From Whitmania pigra (taxonomy: Eukaryota > Annelida > Clitellata > Hirudinida > Haemopidae), in assembly GCA_021613335.1 (NCBI GenBank), contig JAJTWR010000281.1, positions 841,001-905,000 on the forward strand: DNA of 64,000 bases, in the 5' to 3' direction. Shown piece by piece: positions 29,817-43,262 of the stretch. Made by a program: the position numbers and the translations under genes. The notes beneath the pieces were generated by a model. It saw only the letters and a list, made by a program, of their open reading frames with translations. It ran no database searches and was not told the DNA's origin. The stretch's first letter is position 1. The number at the start of each line of letters is the position of its first letter.

Positions 29817-31207
29817 TCAGCTGTAAAAAGAGTGGATTTTGTTGATACGAACCGAGGAGTAGTTGATTGACCTCATGTCAATTCTCGAAGAGTTCTTTTC
29901 CTTCGGCGAGCAGCCCAAAATGCGACGGAAAACGTCCTTCCAATGCTTCATGAAACCGCAGTAGACGAAAAAGTTGCTGGCAAAGTTCAACGCCGTGGTC
30001 AGCTTGGTGACGAGAACAGCCATCTGGTAAGCTTTCTTGTCCAGGATCAACGCGATCGACTTGATGACCATCGACGGACAAACGAGGAAAAGAAAAGAGG
30101 TTTCCATGACGACGACCATGATAGTGATCCTGGTGCAACCATAGCGATGGCCTTTGAGCAGCTTTTTGGCCCTGTTGCGGAGGAGGATGACGACGAGGCT
30201 GACATTGGTGAAGGTCAAGGACACGAGGGGAAGGAAGGTGTCGAAGAAGCTCAAGAGGATGAAGTAAGTCAACTTGAGTCTGTCGCTGGAGAAGAGTGAC
30301 GAAGGCATGACGGAATAAATGCAGCTGGAGGCACTGGATTTGAGGATGGAATGATTAGGTAAGAATGAAGGAGACGTGTGAGATAGGCAACAACATTTTT
30401 ATTCACATTATCAATCAAAATATGGCAGCAATTTGGCAGGAAAATTGATGAAACGCCAGAAGAATTTTAAGCCCGTATTTAACAGATGGTCGAACTCTAA
30501 CATGATTTATGGAGCTTGGGTACTTAATCAAAATGACTCCAAAAATGAAGTTCAAATGATATCATCGGACAACATCACCGTTCAGTCAATAGTTAGAACA
30601 AGTTAGGACGAACTTACCCTGATTTGGAGAGAATGCAGTTTTTCTTTGAGAAGTTGTTGGAGAAGAAAAGGGGCAGGTTGAAAAGCAGAGCAATAAACAC
30701 GATGATCATGGAAGATGCAACGTTGTTTCTGAGCTTGAGGAACTGACGAGCGTAAATCGGGTGCCACACTGCCAGGAACCTCTCAGAAGATATGACAACC
30801 ATAATCCAGGAACTGGAGAATATGAACAGGTTTCCCAAGGGTTGTGAGAGGATTCCTCGGTAGAAGAACTGGTAGATTTCAACTCCTTTTGGCAGCAGAC
30901 TTGGAGGGATCATGCCGAAGAAGCATACGATGCAGAACAAAAGGTCAGAGGTTGCGAGGGCAAGAAGACCAGCGTAGGCAGGTTTTTCCAGAGATTCGAT
31001 GTTCCTGCTCATTTGAGAGAATTTGTAGGAAAGTACGACGATGCTGAGGGTGTTGCCCAGAGCTCCGAGGAGGAGAACGATGGAGGTGGCATAATGGAAA
31101 GGAACCCTGATGACGTCGATGAAAGATTCTTGTTTGAATTTGAAGTCAGAGATGTTCATCTCCATGTGGAATCTCTCCAGTGTCAGGAAAACCGTGGTGT
31201 TGAACAT
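29817..31207 (-). CDS. Rhodopsin-class (class A) G-protein-coupled receptor, copy 1, two exons
   Basis: Seven-helix plasma-membrane receptor, ligand unknown, possibly peptide. Exon 1 is 31207-30618 (590 nt) and exon 2 is 30333-29817 (517 nt), joined in phase 2 over a 284-bp GT-AG intron, giving 368 aa. Landmarks: N52 in TM1 (GALGN), D88 in TM2 (LATSDLLF), ERF at 142-144 in place of DRY, WHP after it, TM5 about 218-247, TM6 about 266-291 without the usual CWxP, and NFFVY at 317-321 in place of NPxxY. No cysteine lies in the loop before TM3, so the standard TM3-ECL2 disulphide seems absent, although ECL2 has C191 and C201. The start ATG is the first in frame; an internal M (about residue 15) is possible. 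A close paralogue lies at 54.8-56.5 kb. Confidence 0.88.
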
Positions 31208-32229
31208 CTTGTTTTGAAGTTCTCAGGACGAAATTCTATTTATTAATGAATTCTTTCGAAATGACTAAATTTTTTAATTATTTCAGTACATTAACAACGT
31301 GTTTATGCAATGATACACTGTAACATATAAATTATTTATAAAATGGTTTGTGTACAATAATACAATAGTCACTCAGTCATCTTAATAGTTGACTGGCGAC
31401 GAAATGTGATCCTAGATTTTGGACCAATGCGTGGCTTTATAAGGACACCTCATCGATCGCAATTCGCGGAAACTCCTCTGTTTCTGAAAGTTTTATGACC
31501 TTTTTTTGTTTTCAATGTAATTTGGTTTTGAAATTCAAAAACTCATGGACTGCGTTTATATTATGACAAGGAGTTTATCGTCAAAGCCGTTATTATCATT
31601 GTTAAAAATTAATATTATTAATAATAATAATTAATATTTTAATTATATTATATAATAATAATATTATAATAATATTAATAATAATTATATGTTAACAATA
31701 TTAATATTGATTTTGGAAATTTCTTGAAACAAATAATATTATTACAACACAATGTCTTTTATATTTCCGTCTTAAATAATTTGAAGCCAACATTTAACAG
31801 TAACTCATTCTATTTTGGAATAAGTTATTTTGTCCTAAACATTAGCAATCCAGAGATATTTGAGATTTAAAATTGTTTACGTTAAAAATATTTTGAAACT
31901 TAAGAATCAAAAGAGGACACTAAAAAAGGAAAATTAGAGATGAAAATTAGTATGTTGTGTAAATTTCGAATATTTTTTGTTCTTAAATAATAAAATCTTA
32001 AGAATTAAAAACATGATTCTGTTGTTCAATACCTTATTTAAATTAACTCACTCTTTTTCACTGAACTATGACACTTGTTAATGCTCATGTCTGAAACAAA
32101 CTTTTTGTCGTCTGTTCATGATTTTCAATTTTTTGGACAATGTTTTGTAAAATAATTAATATTACTAATTATTCAATTAATTTCCCAAGACTTAAATTTT
32201 TTATAAAAAATTGTATTTAGACAATAATT
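31208..32229. other. Upstream of GPCR copy 1
   Basis: Presumed 5' region of the receptor gene, then AT-rich sequence with irregular TAATA repeats at about 31590-31700. No gene was seen. Confidence 0.35.
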
Positions 32230-32690
32230 TAAGGCTTTTTTCAGCCAGTCGCTGGTGCAAAATGTTTATGTTTTCTGGGCGACATGGTCATATCAAGTAA
32301 TTAAGCTTTTACATGGCACTGTGGTTGCTGGCGAATCTAGGTATTTGAATGCCAGCTTAGAAATCAAGTCATGTGCACAGTTTTGCCACCATTCCAACTT
32401 CAGCCATCTTTGTTGATCTCCGATTCATCTCTACAACGAGCTTGCATCAGAAACTCAGATTTCTGGTTGAGTTTAGCTTACTTGGTTTGAAGCCCCTTGT
32501 CATTTGCAGGGCTCTGCCTGAAATGGCCAACAATTTTTCGTGCCTTTGACACGACAGTTACAACACCAGATTCATCAAGTGCTTTCCTGGTTAGTAATTG
32601 AAGGCTGTGAACTGCACATGGCGTAAGCTTAATCTAAACTTGCATCCCAAAGTCGTCCAACCATCGCTACTTGCAGCCATTTTTTCTTCG
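32230..32690 (-). pseudogene. hAT transposase fragment
   Basis: Minus-strand translation reads CAVHSLQLLTRKALDESGVV followed by SKARKIVGHFRQSPANDKG, matching the conserved CxxHxLQL...VxxARxIVGHFRxSxxxxxxL segment of hAT transposases. Stops interrupt it on both sides. No inverted ends or target duplications were found. It is a separate insertion from the copies at 24.5 and 48.0 kb. Confidence 0.72.
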
Positions 32691-34075
32691 CAAATAAAGG
32701 GAAATAGGAGGAACAAGAGACTTGTAATTTTTGATAAAAATATTTCAAATTAAAAATTTTTTTTAAAAATTTAACTTATTGATCGCAGCTTTACTTATTT
32801 TAATCGAAGAAGGTTTGCTAACGCGTTAATTGCCCGATTTAATGCATATAAATCTGCATAAATTCTTTCTAGTTTAATGTCAAAATAATATTTACAAGTT
32901 GTTCATCAAAACGATCTCCCAATCTGACAATGAAAGAGTCGGAGTTGGTTCTTATAAAACGTTATTTTAAATATATAATTATTACTAGCTTAATTTTAAT
33001 TATCATACAAATATAATTATATTTAAGTGTAATTAAAAGCTTCGGTTATATCAAGACTATTAACAAGAAATAAAATCTTCAAGCGAATGAAATGTATTTT
33101 TCGTAATTTAGAATCGTGAAAATTATTTATTTACGAATTTCAGAGAACCTGTGTTTTAAGATGTTTCTGTGAAACAATTTCCTGATCAAACATTTAAAAG
33201 ATCTTTGAAATTCTTTGTTAAGGCGTGAATATTAAAACATTACCAGATAAGACTAATTAATTGAATTCTGTGCTCGAAAATATAAAACAAGACTCACTTG
33301 TTATCAAAACTCAAGCATTAGACTCAAGTTATGAAGAAATTGCTAAGTTACAAAAACAATTTTAAGAGTTTGAAGCAAAACATGTAACATGTGTTTGAGG
33401 TGACAACAGCTGGTTATTATATTATGCCTATTTTGTTTTTACTTAATGGATTTATTTATTCATTTAGTTATATTATTTAATATTATTCATTTATTTTTAT
33501 TCATTTATTTACTTTGTTTCTTATATTTTATTATGCGAGTAGATTTTGCGAGAGTTTTTGCCACTATTCATTTTAAATATGTAAATAATCTTTTAATTAT
33601 AAATAAATGACGAAGAAAATCATAAAAGCTTAAAGCGACATGCCACGAATAATTAGTTGTAGCATAATTGACATTTCAAGAATATAAATTGTTTAAGAAA
33701 GTTTTTCGGTGACAAATGAAATGACATCTAACATTTGTAAAAAATTGAATAATTGAAAAAATTGAAGCAAAATTTGAATCAAGTGATATTGGTTTTCGGT
33801 TTACTGGGTGTGACGTGTTTTGCTGTGTTGAATTGGATGTGATTTATAATTGTCACGGACATTGTTAAGTAGCTAGCGTACTTGGTCGCATCTGGAGACT
33901 AACTACAAGCCTACTAAACAAGAAACTACAAGCCTACTTGTGCAGCTTGATAACTTGTCAATTTGATACGTGCGTTCGCTCTGATTTCAGGAGTTACGAC
34001 TGATAGTTTGCAATATACAATTTACGACTTATTGATTATACAAAAAGCGTTTACTTAATAAATACTTTTAGTTTA
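32691..34075. other. AT-rich intergenic stretch
   Basis: No supported feature. A short TTTATT-rich tract is at about 33440-33530. Confidence 0.3.
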
Positions 34076-35035
34076 GGGGAGGAATAATATTGTTAAAGCA
34101 TTAATATTGCTGGGTATTGTCAAGAAATCATGGATAACTTGACCTATCTGGAGTGGTGGTATACCTGGATGACATACTAATAGGAGGCGCAACAGAAAAG
34201 GAACATCTACAAAATCTAAAGAATACTCTACAGAAACTACAAGGCAGTGGTTTAAAATGGAACAAACAGAAATGTTGTTTTGCACAAGAATCTTGAGATT
34301 ATCTTGGACATATGTTGTCAAGAGAAGGTATTTGTCCTGGAGGAAAAGTTGATGCAGAAGCTTATATGTCCAGACCAGTAAATACTTCAAAACTGAATTT
34401 TCAAAAATCACTTTTGGGATCGATACAATTCTGCCATAAATTTATACCGGATTTGTCTACTGTTGCTGAACCTCTATATTCTTTGACTCGCAACAATATC
34501 AAATGGTTTTGGGAACCGAATCAAGAATAATCATTCAATAGACTGAAAGAACTACTGCTGAAACGAGTTCAATTGGCCCCCTTTGATCTGAAATTACAAG
34601 TTGGAATTGCATGTGGTGCACCAGAGGTAGGTTTGAGAGCAGCATTATTTCACCGTTGACCCGATGGATCGGAAAGACTCAACATTTCAAAGCTTTTGTC
34701 CGAGAGCCAAAGCAGATGCAGTAAAATTCATAAGAAAATCTGGAAATAATCGCGGTACAAAAAATCCATCCATATCACAACGGCAGAAAATTTAACTTGG
34801 TGACTGATCTCAAGACACCATTGGCTTTATTTGATCCCACGAAATCAGTGCAAAAGCTCACCATGAATAGGCTGATGCGCAGGGCATGTATACTTCAACA
34901 GTACCATTATACAACAGGAAAACTTTAGAGCACGGGAATGCAGATTCGCAAAGCCGGTTACCTTCCGGAGAGAGAAAGTATTCGATGATACAGAGAAGGA
35001 TTTGGTCGAACCCTGAAAATCATATTTAATCCAAG
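34076..35035 (+). pseudogene. Ty3/gypsy-type retrotransposon pol remnant (reverse transcriptase and RNase H)
   Basis: The plus strand carries the end of a reverse transcriptase core with the VVYLDDILI active-site box near 34155-34180, the thumb/connection region (YLGHMLS near 34300, FCHKFIPDLSTVAEPLYSLT near 34430-34490), then RNase H-like pieces (LVTDLKTPLALFDPTKSV near 34800-34850). Stops and frameshifts occur throughout, and no gag, integrase or LTR was recognised. This is a dead fragment. The 145-bp tandem array begins at its right edge. Confidence 0.85.
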
Positions 35036-37210
35036 GGGGAACCATTACAAAAATTTTGTTTTTTTCATGTTCGATTTTTACAAAGATATTTCACACCGTG
35101 ATAAACCCCTAACAAACTAATTCATCCCATGAAAAAATTTCAATTTTTGATCGACCCCAAAAAATTTTTTCATGTTCGACTTTTACAAAAATATTTCGCA
35201 CCGTGATAGATCCCTAACAAACTAATTCATCATAAAAAATCATAGTTTTTCATAGGGGGACCATTACAAAAATTTTGATTTTTTTATGTTCGACTTTTAC
35301 AAAAATATTTCACACCGTCTTAGAACCCTAACAAACTAATTCATCCCATAACAAAATTTCAATTTTTGGTCGACCCCAAAAAATCATATTTTTTCATAGG
35401 GGGGACCATTACAAAAATTTTGATTTTTTCATGTTCGATTTTTACAAAGATATTTCACACCGTGATAGACCCCTAACAAACTAATTCATCCCGCATAGAA
35501 CCAAAAAAAAATTTCCATATTTGGTCGACCCCAAAAAAATCATATTTTTTCATAGGGGGGACCATTACAAAAATATTGATTTTTTCATGTTCGATTTTTA
35601 CAAAGATATATTACGCCGTGATAGACCCCTAACAAACTAATTCATCCCATAACAAAATTTCAATTTTTGGTCGACCCTAAAAAAATCATATTTTTTCATA
35701 GGGGGGACCATTACAAAAATATTTATTTTTTCATGTTCGATTTTTACAAAAATATTTTACACCGTGATAGACCCCTAACAAACTAATTCATCCCATAACA
35801 AAATTGCAATTTTTGGTCGACCCCTAAAAATCATAACTTTTCATAGGGGGGACCATTACAAAAATTTTGATTTTTTCATGTTCGACTTTTACAAAAATAT
35901 TTCACATGTCTTAGAACCTTAACAAACTAATTCATCCCATAACAAAATTTCAATTTTTGGTCGACCCCTAAAAATCATAATTTTTCATAGGGGGGACCAT
36001 CACAAAAATTTTGATTTTTTCATGTTTGATTTTTACAAAGATATTTTACACCGCGATAGACCCCTAACAAACTAATTCATCCCATAACAAAATTTCAATT
36101 TATGATCGAAACCAAAAAATCATATTTTTTCATAGGGGGGACCATTACAAAAATTTTGATTTTTTCATGTTTGACTTTTACAAAAATATTTGACACCGTC
36201 TTAGAACCTTAACAAACTAATTCATTCCATAACAAAATTTCAATTTTTGGTCGACCCCTGAAAATCATAATTTTTCATAGGGGGGACCATTACAAAAACT
36301 TTGATTTTTTCATGTTCGACTTTTACAAAAATATTTCACACCGTGATAGACTCCTAACAAACTAATTCATCCCGCATAGAACCAACAAAAAATTTCCATA
36401 TTTGGTCGACCCCAAAAAATCATATTTTTTCATAGGGGGGACCATTACAAAATTATTGATTTTTTCATGTTCGATTTTTACAAAGATATATTACACCGTG
36501 ATAGACCCCTGACAAACTAATTCATCCCATAACAAAATTTCAATTTTTGGTCGACCCCTAAAAATCATAATTTTTCATTACAAAAATTTTGATTTTTTCA
36601 TGTTCGATTTATACAAAAATATTTCACACCGTCTTAGAACCTTAACAAACTAATTCATCCCATAACAAAATTTCAATTTTTGGTCGACCCTTGAAAATCA
36701 TAATTTTGATTTTTTCATGTTCGACTTTTACAAAAATATTTCACACCGTGATAGACCCCTAACAAATTAATTCCTCCCGCATAGAACCAACAAAAAATTT
36801 CAATCTTTTGTCGACCCCTAAAAATCATAATTTTTCATATGGGGGACCATTACAAAAATATTGATTTTTTCATGTTCGACTTTTACAAAAATTTCTCATA
36901 CCGTGATAGACCTCTAACAAACTAATTCATCCCGCATAGAACCAACAAAAAATTTCAATCTTTGGTCGACCCCTGAAAATCATAATTTTTCATAGGCTTT
37001 TACAAAAATATTTCACCCCGTGGTAGATCCCTAACAAACCAATTAATGCAGCGTCAAACCCCTGAAAAAATTTTATAATTTTGGTCGACCTTTATAAATC
37101 ATATTTCATCCAAGGGAGGACCTTTACAAAATTTTTTAACTTTTGATGTTCGACTTTTAAAAAAATATTTTACCACGTGCTAGAGCCCTAAAAAAATAAT
37201 TCATCCTTCA
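35025..37210. repeat. Tandem array of about 145-bp units, about 16 copies
   Basis: Units contain TTTTTCATGTTCGA-TTTTTACAAA, ATTTCACACCGTGATAGACC, CCTAACAAACTAATTCATCC, TTTTTGGTCGACC and CATAGGGGGGACCATTACAA in that order. Most units are 140-155 bp; some are shortened to about 110-120 bp by internal deletion. Copies are more diverged at the right end (from about 37020), as expected for an array edge. One sub-type has an extra CGCATAGAACCAA block before the AATTTC segment. Confidence 0.95.
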
Positions 37211-39506
37211 TGAATTACATAAATTTTTAACATAAATGAGAAAAATGGACCAGATTAACATCATTTATCTAACATGGAACATATTATTCTCAAAATATTT
37301 CTAGGTTTCTGAACATTTGAAATTCATTTTCTAAAATTTTATGTGCGGTATCACAAATTGAAGCTTAACATCATTGCATGCAATCATTTTTCAGACATGT
37401 CAATATTATCATTAATTATATAATATATTTAAATATATATTGTTAAATAATATTATGTAATTAAATGTTTACTATGTTGTATGTAATTAATAATTATATT
37501 ACATTAATTAATTTATTTCTAAGAAAAGACGTAATAATAATAATAAATCCAATTGTTGTTTCGGCAAAATTGAGGAGCTCTTTATGAAATCGTTGGATGA
37601 AAATGTAATTCAAATCGATGAAGGAAAATTTTATTAATTATTATTAATGTTATTTTTATTTACTTTCTCAAAAAAAATGGATTCGTGTTCAAAATTAAAT
37701 TAATCGGATTTGCCCGGAAATAATATTTTAAATAACTGACATCACATTTGTATTCATTTAATATAAAACATTATTTAAAAACGCTAATATTAACACAGTC
37801 AAATTTTTTGTTATTTAAAACATTTTTAAAATCTTATTTTATGTTATTTTTTTACAAAAGGCAATAACAAGAGGTTAGCAAATCACAAAAAGCAACTATG
37901 ATTTATAAAGATTATGTTAATGACCTTATTGAGATGCAAACGTCACAAATCCTTCTCGTTTCTCATTCGCTGATCTCAAAGCTGTTGATAATGCAAGAAT
38001 ACTTAATATTTATGGGTTTCGTGGAATTATGGAGTTAAAATGACATTTACCATAAATCCTTTTTTCAGTCACACTTAAACTGGAATTTCAGGTTTAAATA
38101 AATTCTGCTTGCTGATCAAGCTTTATTTTTAATTTCCCGTTTTCGTCGAAAATACACTCTTCAGCAGAAATAGAAGTTTAAAATAACTTTCTGAAGAAAC
38201 GTTCCGCAACATCAGTCGAAACAGCAAATCACATAATAACTTTACCTAACAATTCATCTCAACAATTCACCACTACACTTCATCCCAACAATTCACCCCA
38301 ACAATTCACCTCTACAGTTCACCCCAACAATTCTCCTCAATTTCTGCTTTAACTCAAGGTTCAGTAAAAGTTGTCCACAGACGTGACATTGGAAAATAGT
38401 TTTAATTCATCGTTTCATTAATAATTTATGTAATAAAATAAGAATAATTGTTATTAATTGTAAATACTACTGACATTAATATTGTTATTTTTGTTAATTT
38501 ACAGCTCAATGAATTGTGGTAATTATTATTACTATATTAAATTTATATAATTATTATATATTATAATATATATTAATTATTTTTATATTAATAATGCTAT
38601 TTAAACAAGTACTCTGATATGATTTAATTGCGCACAGGAGATAACATATTTTTAAATTCTAATTGTAAATATTATAATAAACACTATTTCCTTAATATTA
38701 AATATTTTTTATATTTTGAAAATGCGAATTGAAACAAGATTTGTGATGTTTCCACACGAAATGAAAATTGTCAGTCATAATTAAATGAAACACATAGTTT
38801 TTTAAACTTGTCAACGGAACTACAACGAAAAACAAGACATTTGCAAATGTATTTTTTTTTAAGTGCAGTCTCTTAATCAACTTTTCTCTGATTAGATTTT
38901 GTTTGAATAGTTTTCTAATCCAGAAGACGAGCAGCTGAAAATACTAATCAAAATCTTTAAAACATTTGCTACACAAGTTAGACATGGGAGCCGCCGAGTC
39001 GATTTACAGTTAAGCCTGAGCTAAGCTGAATAATATTGCAGCCGCCTCCGATTTGTAAATCCTAAGTCGTCGCTGATTTTACAGCAAAGTCAAATTCGAT
39101 TGCATTCATAGCAGCCAGTTTTAAGCGCTTGATTCGTTAACATAAAATATGTGCCAGTTCATACTTGTCAATATCACGACATGCTTAACTTGTTATCGGT
39201 ATCTAAATATTTTAAACAAACATTGCCCTTTTTGGAAGAGAAGCCATAGACAATTAAGGATACTCCCCCAGCTGGCGACAATTTACTCGACATTCAGTCA
39301 GTTCAGTGCCAGTCGAAGAGTTGTTTTCTATAACAGGACTAACCTTTGACTGAGAAAAGCTCATCGTTAATGCCTTATAAACTAATCTATATTTTTCTTT
39401 TTTTTATGATAATTACGCAAAATGCATTTACATTGGTTCACTGGACTGCAAACAGCCTTGACTTCAGAGATGTCATATCAGCTTTTTCCAAGGGGACCAA
39501 GGATGA
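37211..39506. other. AT-rich intergenic sequence with a small minisatellite
   Basis: Contains the minisatellite at 38246-38340 (listed separately) and AT-rich sequence. No gene was recognised. Short ORFs at 38698-38880 and 39149-39349 have no supporting features. Confidence 0.35.
38246..38340. repeat. Minisatellite, about 15-bp units
   Basis: Six or so copies of CCAACAATTCACC-like units. Confidence 0.7.
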
Positions 39507-39910
39507 CTATTTGAAATGTTGCACAGTTTCTTCTGCCATAACCGGGTCATGCTGGTACTCGTCCAGTAAGCATCCGCAGTATGATTTCATACCGACCTCT
39601 TGCCACTTTCTATCAGTACCTGGGGATAGTGCCTTATCCCTTTTAAGTCGGCTGCGACAGTCCAGTGGTTGCCTCTGCAAGAATATCTTGCCTGAAGTTT
39701 GACATTTATTTCTTTTTGCAAAGAGGTAAATCCTTCGCTGTTTTGCGATCGTGTGCGAGTTTGCTTTGGAGACTGCTGCTTTTGCGGCCTCACATAGTTC
39801 TCGAAGGACCTGGTTATGTCGCCATGTATATCGACCATTGGCAAGGGCGTACGTGCAATGGCTGACCACGTGGCTGATCTCGATGCCAGTACATCACATT
39901 TCTGATTAAC
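39507..39910 (-). pseudogene. Retroelement-derived fragment (C-terminal region of a non-LTR-like polyprotein)
   Basis: The minus strand reads ALANGRYTWRHNQVLRELCE, a segment I associate with the region after reverse transcriptase in many invertebrate retroelement proteins (LxxGRYxWRHDxVL). Downstream, another frame gives NHWTVAADLKGIRHYPQVLI, which fits the following W-x-VDL-x-FP part. The frame change between the two means it is broken. The plus-strand ORF over the same bases (39346-39702) is probably a shadow. Confidence 0.5.
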
Positions 39911-42900
39911 ATTGCTACTACCTCTCGTGTTATCAAATTAGCTAGTTCCGTACATATCACACACAATTTTTTTTGCGGTGTTTGGTCAGAAATAAAATTG
40001 GCTTCTTTAAAAATAGTTTAATTTATAAATCAATTAGAAAACACAATTTTATTTTCATTATTTTTTATAAAAAAAGAGTTTGTGATTTGTAAATATAGCT
40101 AAAAAATGTTTAGATTAATATCCGATTCTATATACTTTTTTGAAACTGTTCATATTTATTTTTTTTTTTATTGCAATTTTAATAAATTTTCAAAACCAAG
40201 ATTTAACAACCTTGAATAAAATCATACTATGCCATTATTTGAATTTATTTATTTTAATTTTTCCTTATAAAGGGTTACAAATTTGGTTACAATATTCTTA
40301 AATTTGAAATTTACCTAAAGTTTATTAAGCAATTTGTAATGCAATATTAACTTTATGTTTACATTGCTTACAGCCATATCCTGTTTTACAAAACACCCGT
40401 AGACACCAAATATCGCTAAAATTTTCAGTAGGAGTGACGGCTAACAAAACGACACTATATGATATTAAAGTCTGCGGAAAATCGTTTTTTACAAAATAAA
40501 ACCATGCTGATATAAAATGTTCAGTTAAGTGATCGGACTTTTCGGTTAACCAGTTACTACTTTCGAGTAAAAGTTATAATTACAGTTATTTATGTGCACT
40601 CAGTTATACTTATAGTTAGCGTTAGCTGATTTGGTTTTCATCAGTTAATAGAGTTTTCAGTTACAGTTATAGTTAATATAATTAACACTGGCTATGGCAT
40701 GCCACAATGTAACTCTTTTTTTAAACTGAAAATCAACCAATAACCTGTTCTATCTTTTGAAATTTGTTGATTATAAAACCAGAAATTTATAAACTATAAC
40801 AAAAAAAATTGAAATGATGTCAAATTTAACATTCCACAATAGAGTTGCCATAGAAACTTAATCAAAAACTGGTGATCCTAGCGAAATATTTTCCAATTTT
40901 TATTAATTTAAATCTAAAATATTTTGTATAAGAAATGAAGGACAACATAAATAAAATATATAGAAACATAATTTAATGAAAACCTAACAAATAAATAAGT
41001 GAATAAATCCTAACCTACAAATATTTAACGAATGTAGTTAATTTTTGTTGGCGAGCTATGGGGGTTTAGTTTGGTTTATTGCTGCCATTATTTGTGGCTT
41101 TTGCTCAACTGTCTTTCTGTTAGATCGAGAACAATCGATCATCAAAGAGGTGGAACTATTCTGTGACCAAAGTTGAAAAATAAATAAATTAATTAAAATT
41201 TATAAAAACAATAATATGAATATGATAAACAATTTATTTAAAAATTAAGAGTTTATTTAAAAATTAAGAATTTATTTTGTAATTGAATCTGTTAATTTCT
41301 TAATTGTAAATGACAAAAAATACAAAAGTAAATTATCGATAACGACATCCACGCAAACACGAAGGAACGAGAACAATTTCGAGCGAGTTTAACAATTGAA
41401 AACCGGTCATTTTGACAATTGAAGAACAATCATACAACCACACAATCATACAATCATGCGCTCATGCAAATCATAATTATACTGTATAATTTATACAATC
41501 ATACAACTATATAACCATACAATTACAAAACCATGCAATTGTGTGGCGGTATGATGAAAATATATTTCTTAAGAAATATATATTGCATGGGATGAATTAA
41601 AATTTGACATTTAAATTACGACTTAAATTCAACGTTGTTCTTTATTAGGCCACAGTTCGAGTTTTATAACATTTTGTAATTTTTATTATTTTTTTATTTG
41701 TTTCTGCTGACAATATCTTGAAGAGCAGATTATCTTCGAGGCAATTTACTTAATATAATTGCGGTCGGCAAGTTACTTGTGAGTGTTTTTATGAGCTCAA
41801 GGTTCTGTGCCACCGAGAGGAATTATGACATAAATGAAATAATTGTGGTTTTATAATGTTAACAGTTCATTTATGTGGCGCCATATGTTTCCTTCCTTGT
41901 GGGTTTTTACTGTTGGTTTTATTTAATTTCGACGTGGTAATGGATTGTCTGTTTTGCGAGGCTCCTTGAAAATTCTGGAGGCGTTTGCAGGAAAAAGAAT
42001 TGTTGAAGCAGAACGATTTTCATGGTTTCGTGGTGATAAAATTGAATTCGAATTTCATTATCAAAAGATATTTTTAACAACAAGACTGACTTTTTAGAGT
42101 TTAATGATGTTTCTGCTCTGATAGAAAATACATTTATCAATCATTTCTGATTTGATTGAAAGCATATTTATCCATATAAGCACTTTTTAATTAGAAACAA
42201 TTTGTGATTCTTTTTTAAGGATATAAAACATTAAAATATGAAATATTATAATACAAAGCATTAAAATCGATTTTAAAAGTCTAAACCGTTAAGAATTGAA
42301 TTACGTCATCATTTTAAAGATGAAATGCTTAAAAATATTCTCAAAACTCACGAATCTTTCCAGATTAATATTTATTTGAAGGAATTGTTTTGCAATTTGC
42401 AGCGAGTTTCTTATTCTTGAAAAAAGTCATTTTTCACTCTTATTGATTAAGAAATTATTTTATAAATCAGTTAAATTTATATTTTGTTTTAAAACGTTTA
42501 ATAAAAATAAAATAAAATTCACTTTCATCAAAATATTTTTTATCGTTTGTTTGATTTCAAGATAATGATTTGATAACTAGGTTTTGCGTGTCAAGACAAT
42601 GTCACAGAACTCATAAATAATGTTTTTTTAAAGTTTTCTTTTTATTATCATGTTTTAAAATAATTGTTTTATTGAAATAATAAAATATTTAAATTTATAT
42701 TTTTTAAAAGTTTTTTATAAAAATATCTCGAATTGAACAATTATTCGATGTAGTTTAAATTGAATATGAATACAATTGCACTTTCAATATATTTTGTTTA
42801 TTAATTCCGATTAAAATTCCGATATTTATTAATCCATAAAACAACTACTCAAAAATGAACGGATGTACTTAACGAAGAAGTCTTCGATTTCCAGTAAACA

Positions 42901-43062
42901 AGGAAAATCATCTCGTATCAGCCTTCTTAGTTGGCATGCAACTCAATCAACTAGAACAAAAATTCTATTTTCATTGGCTTGCAAGTAAAAACAATGAAGT
43001 CTGATTATGATCTAATTTTGTATTGATATTACTTGGTATTATTTTTATTAGTGTTATTGTTA
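39911..43062. other. AT-rich intergenic sequence with a possible hAT-like terminus
   Basis: The stretch at 40540-40690 is rich in AGTTATA/AGTTACAG subterminal-like repeats and ends ...TAATATAATTAACACTG. Its reverse complement, CAGTGTTAATTATATTAAC, looks like the end of a hAT-type element similar to that at 48.0 kb. The other end was not found. The remainder shows no gene. Confidence 0.35.
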
Positions 43063-43077
43063 TTATTAATATTTTTT

Positions 43078-43262
<185 letters not shown>

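Noticed and set aside
35025..37210. Possible CRISPR-like array
   Set aside because: Repeats are contiguous 145-bp units without unique spacers, in a eukaryotic genome; it is a satellite-type array.
39346..39702. 118-codon plus-strand ORF with a signal-peptide-like start
   Set aside because: It overlaps the minus-strand retroelement fragment, which has recognisable motifs. The hydrophobic start is AT-driven.
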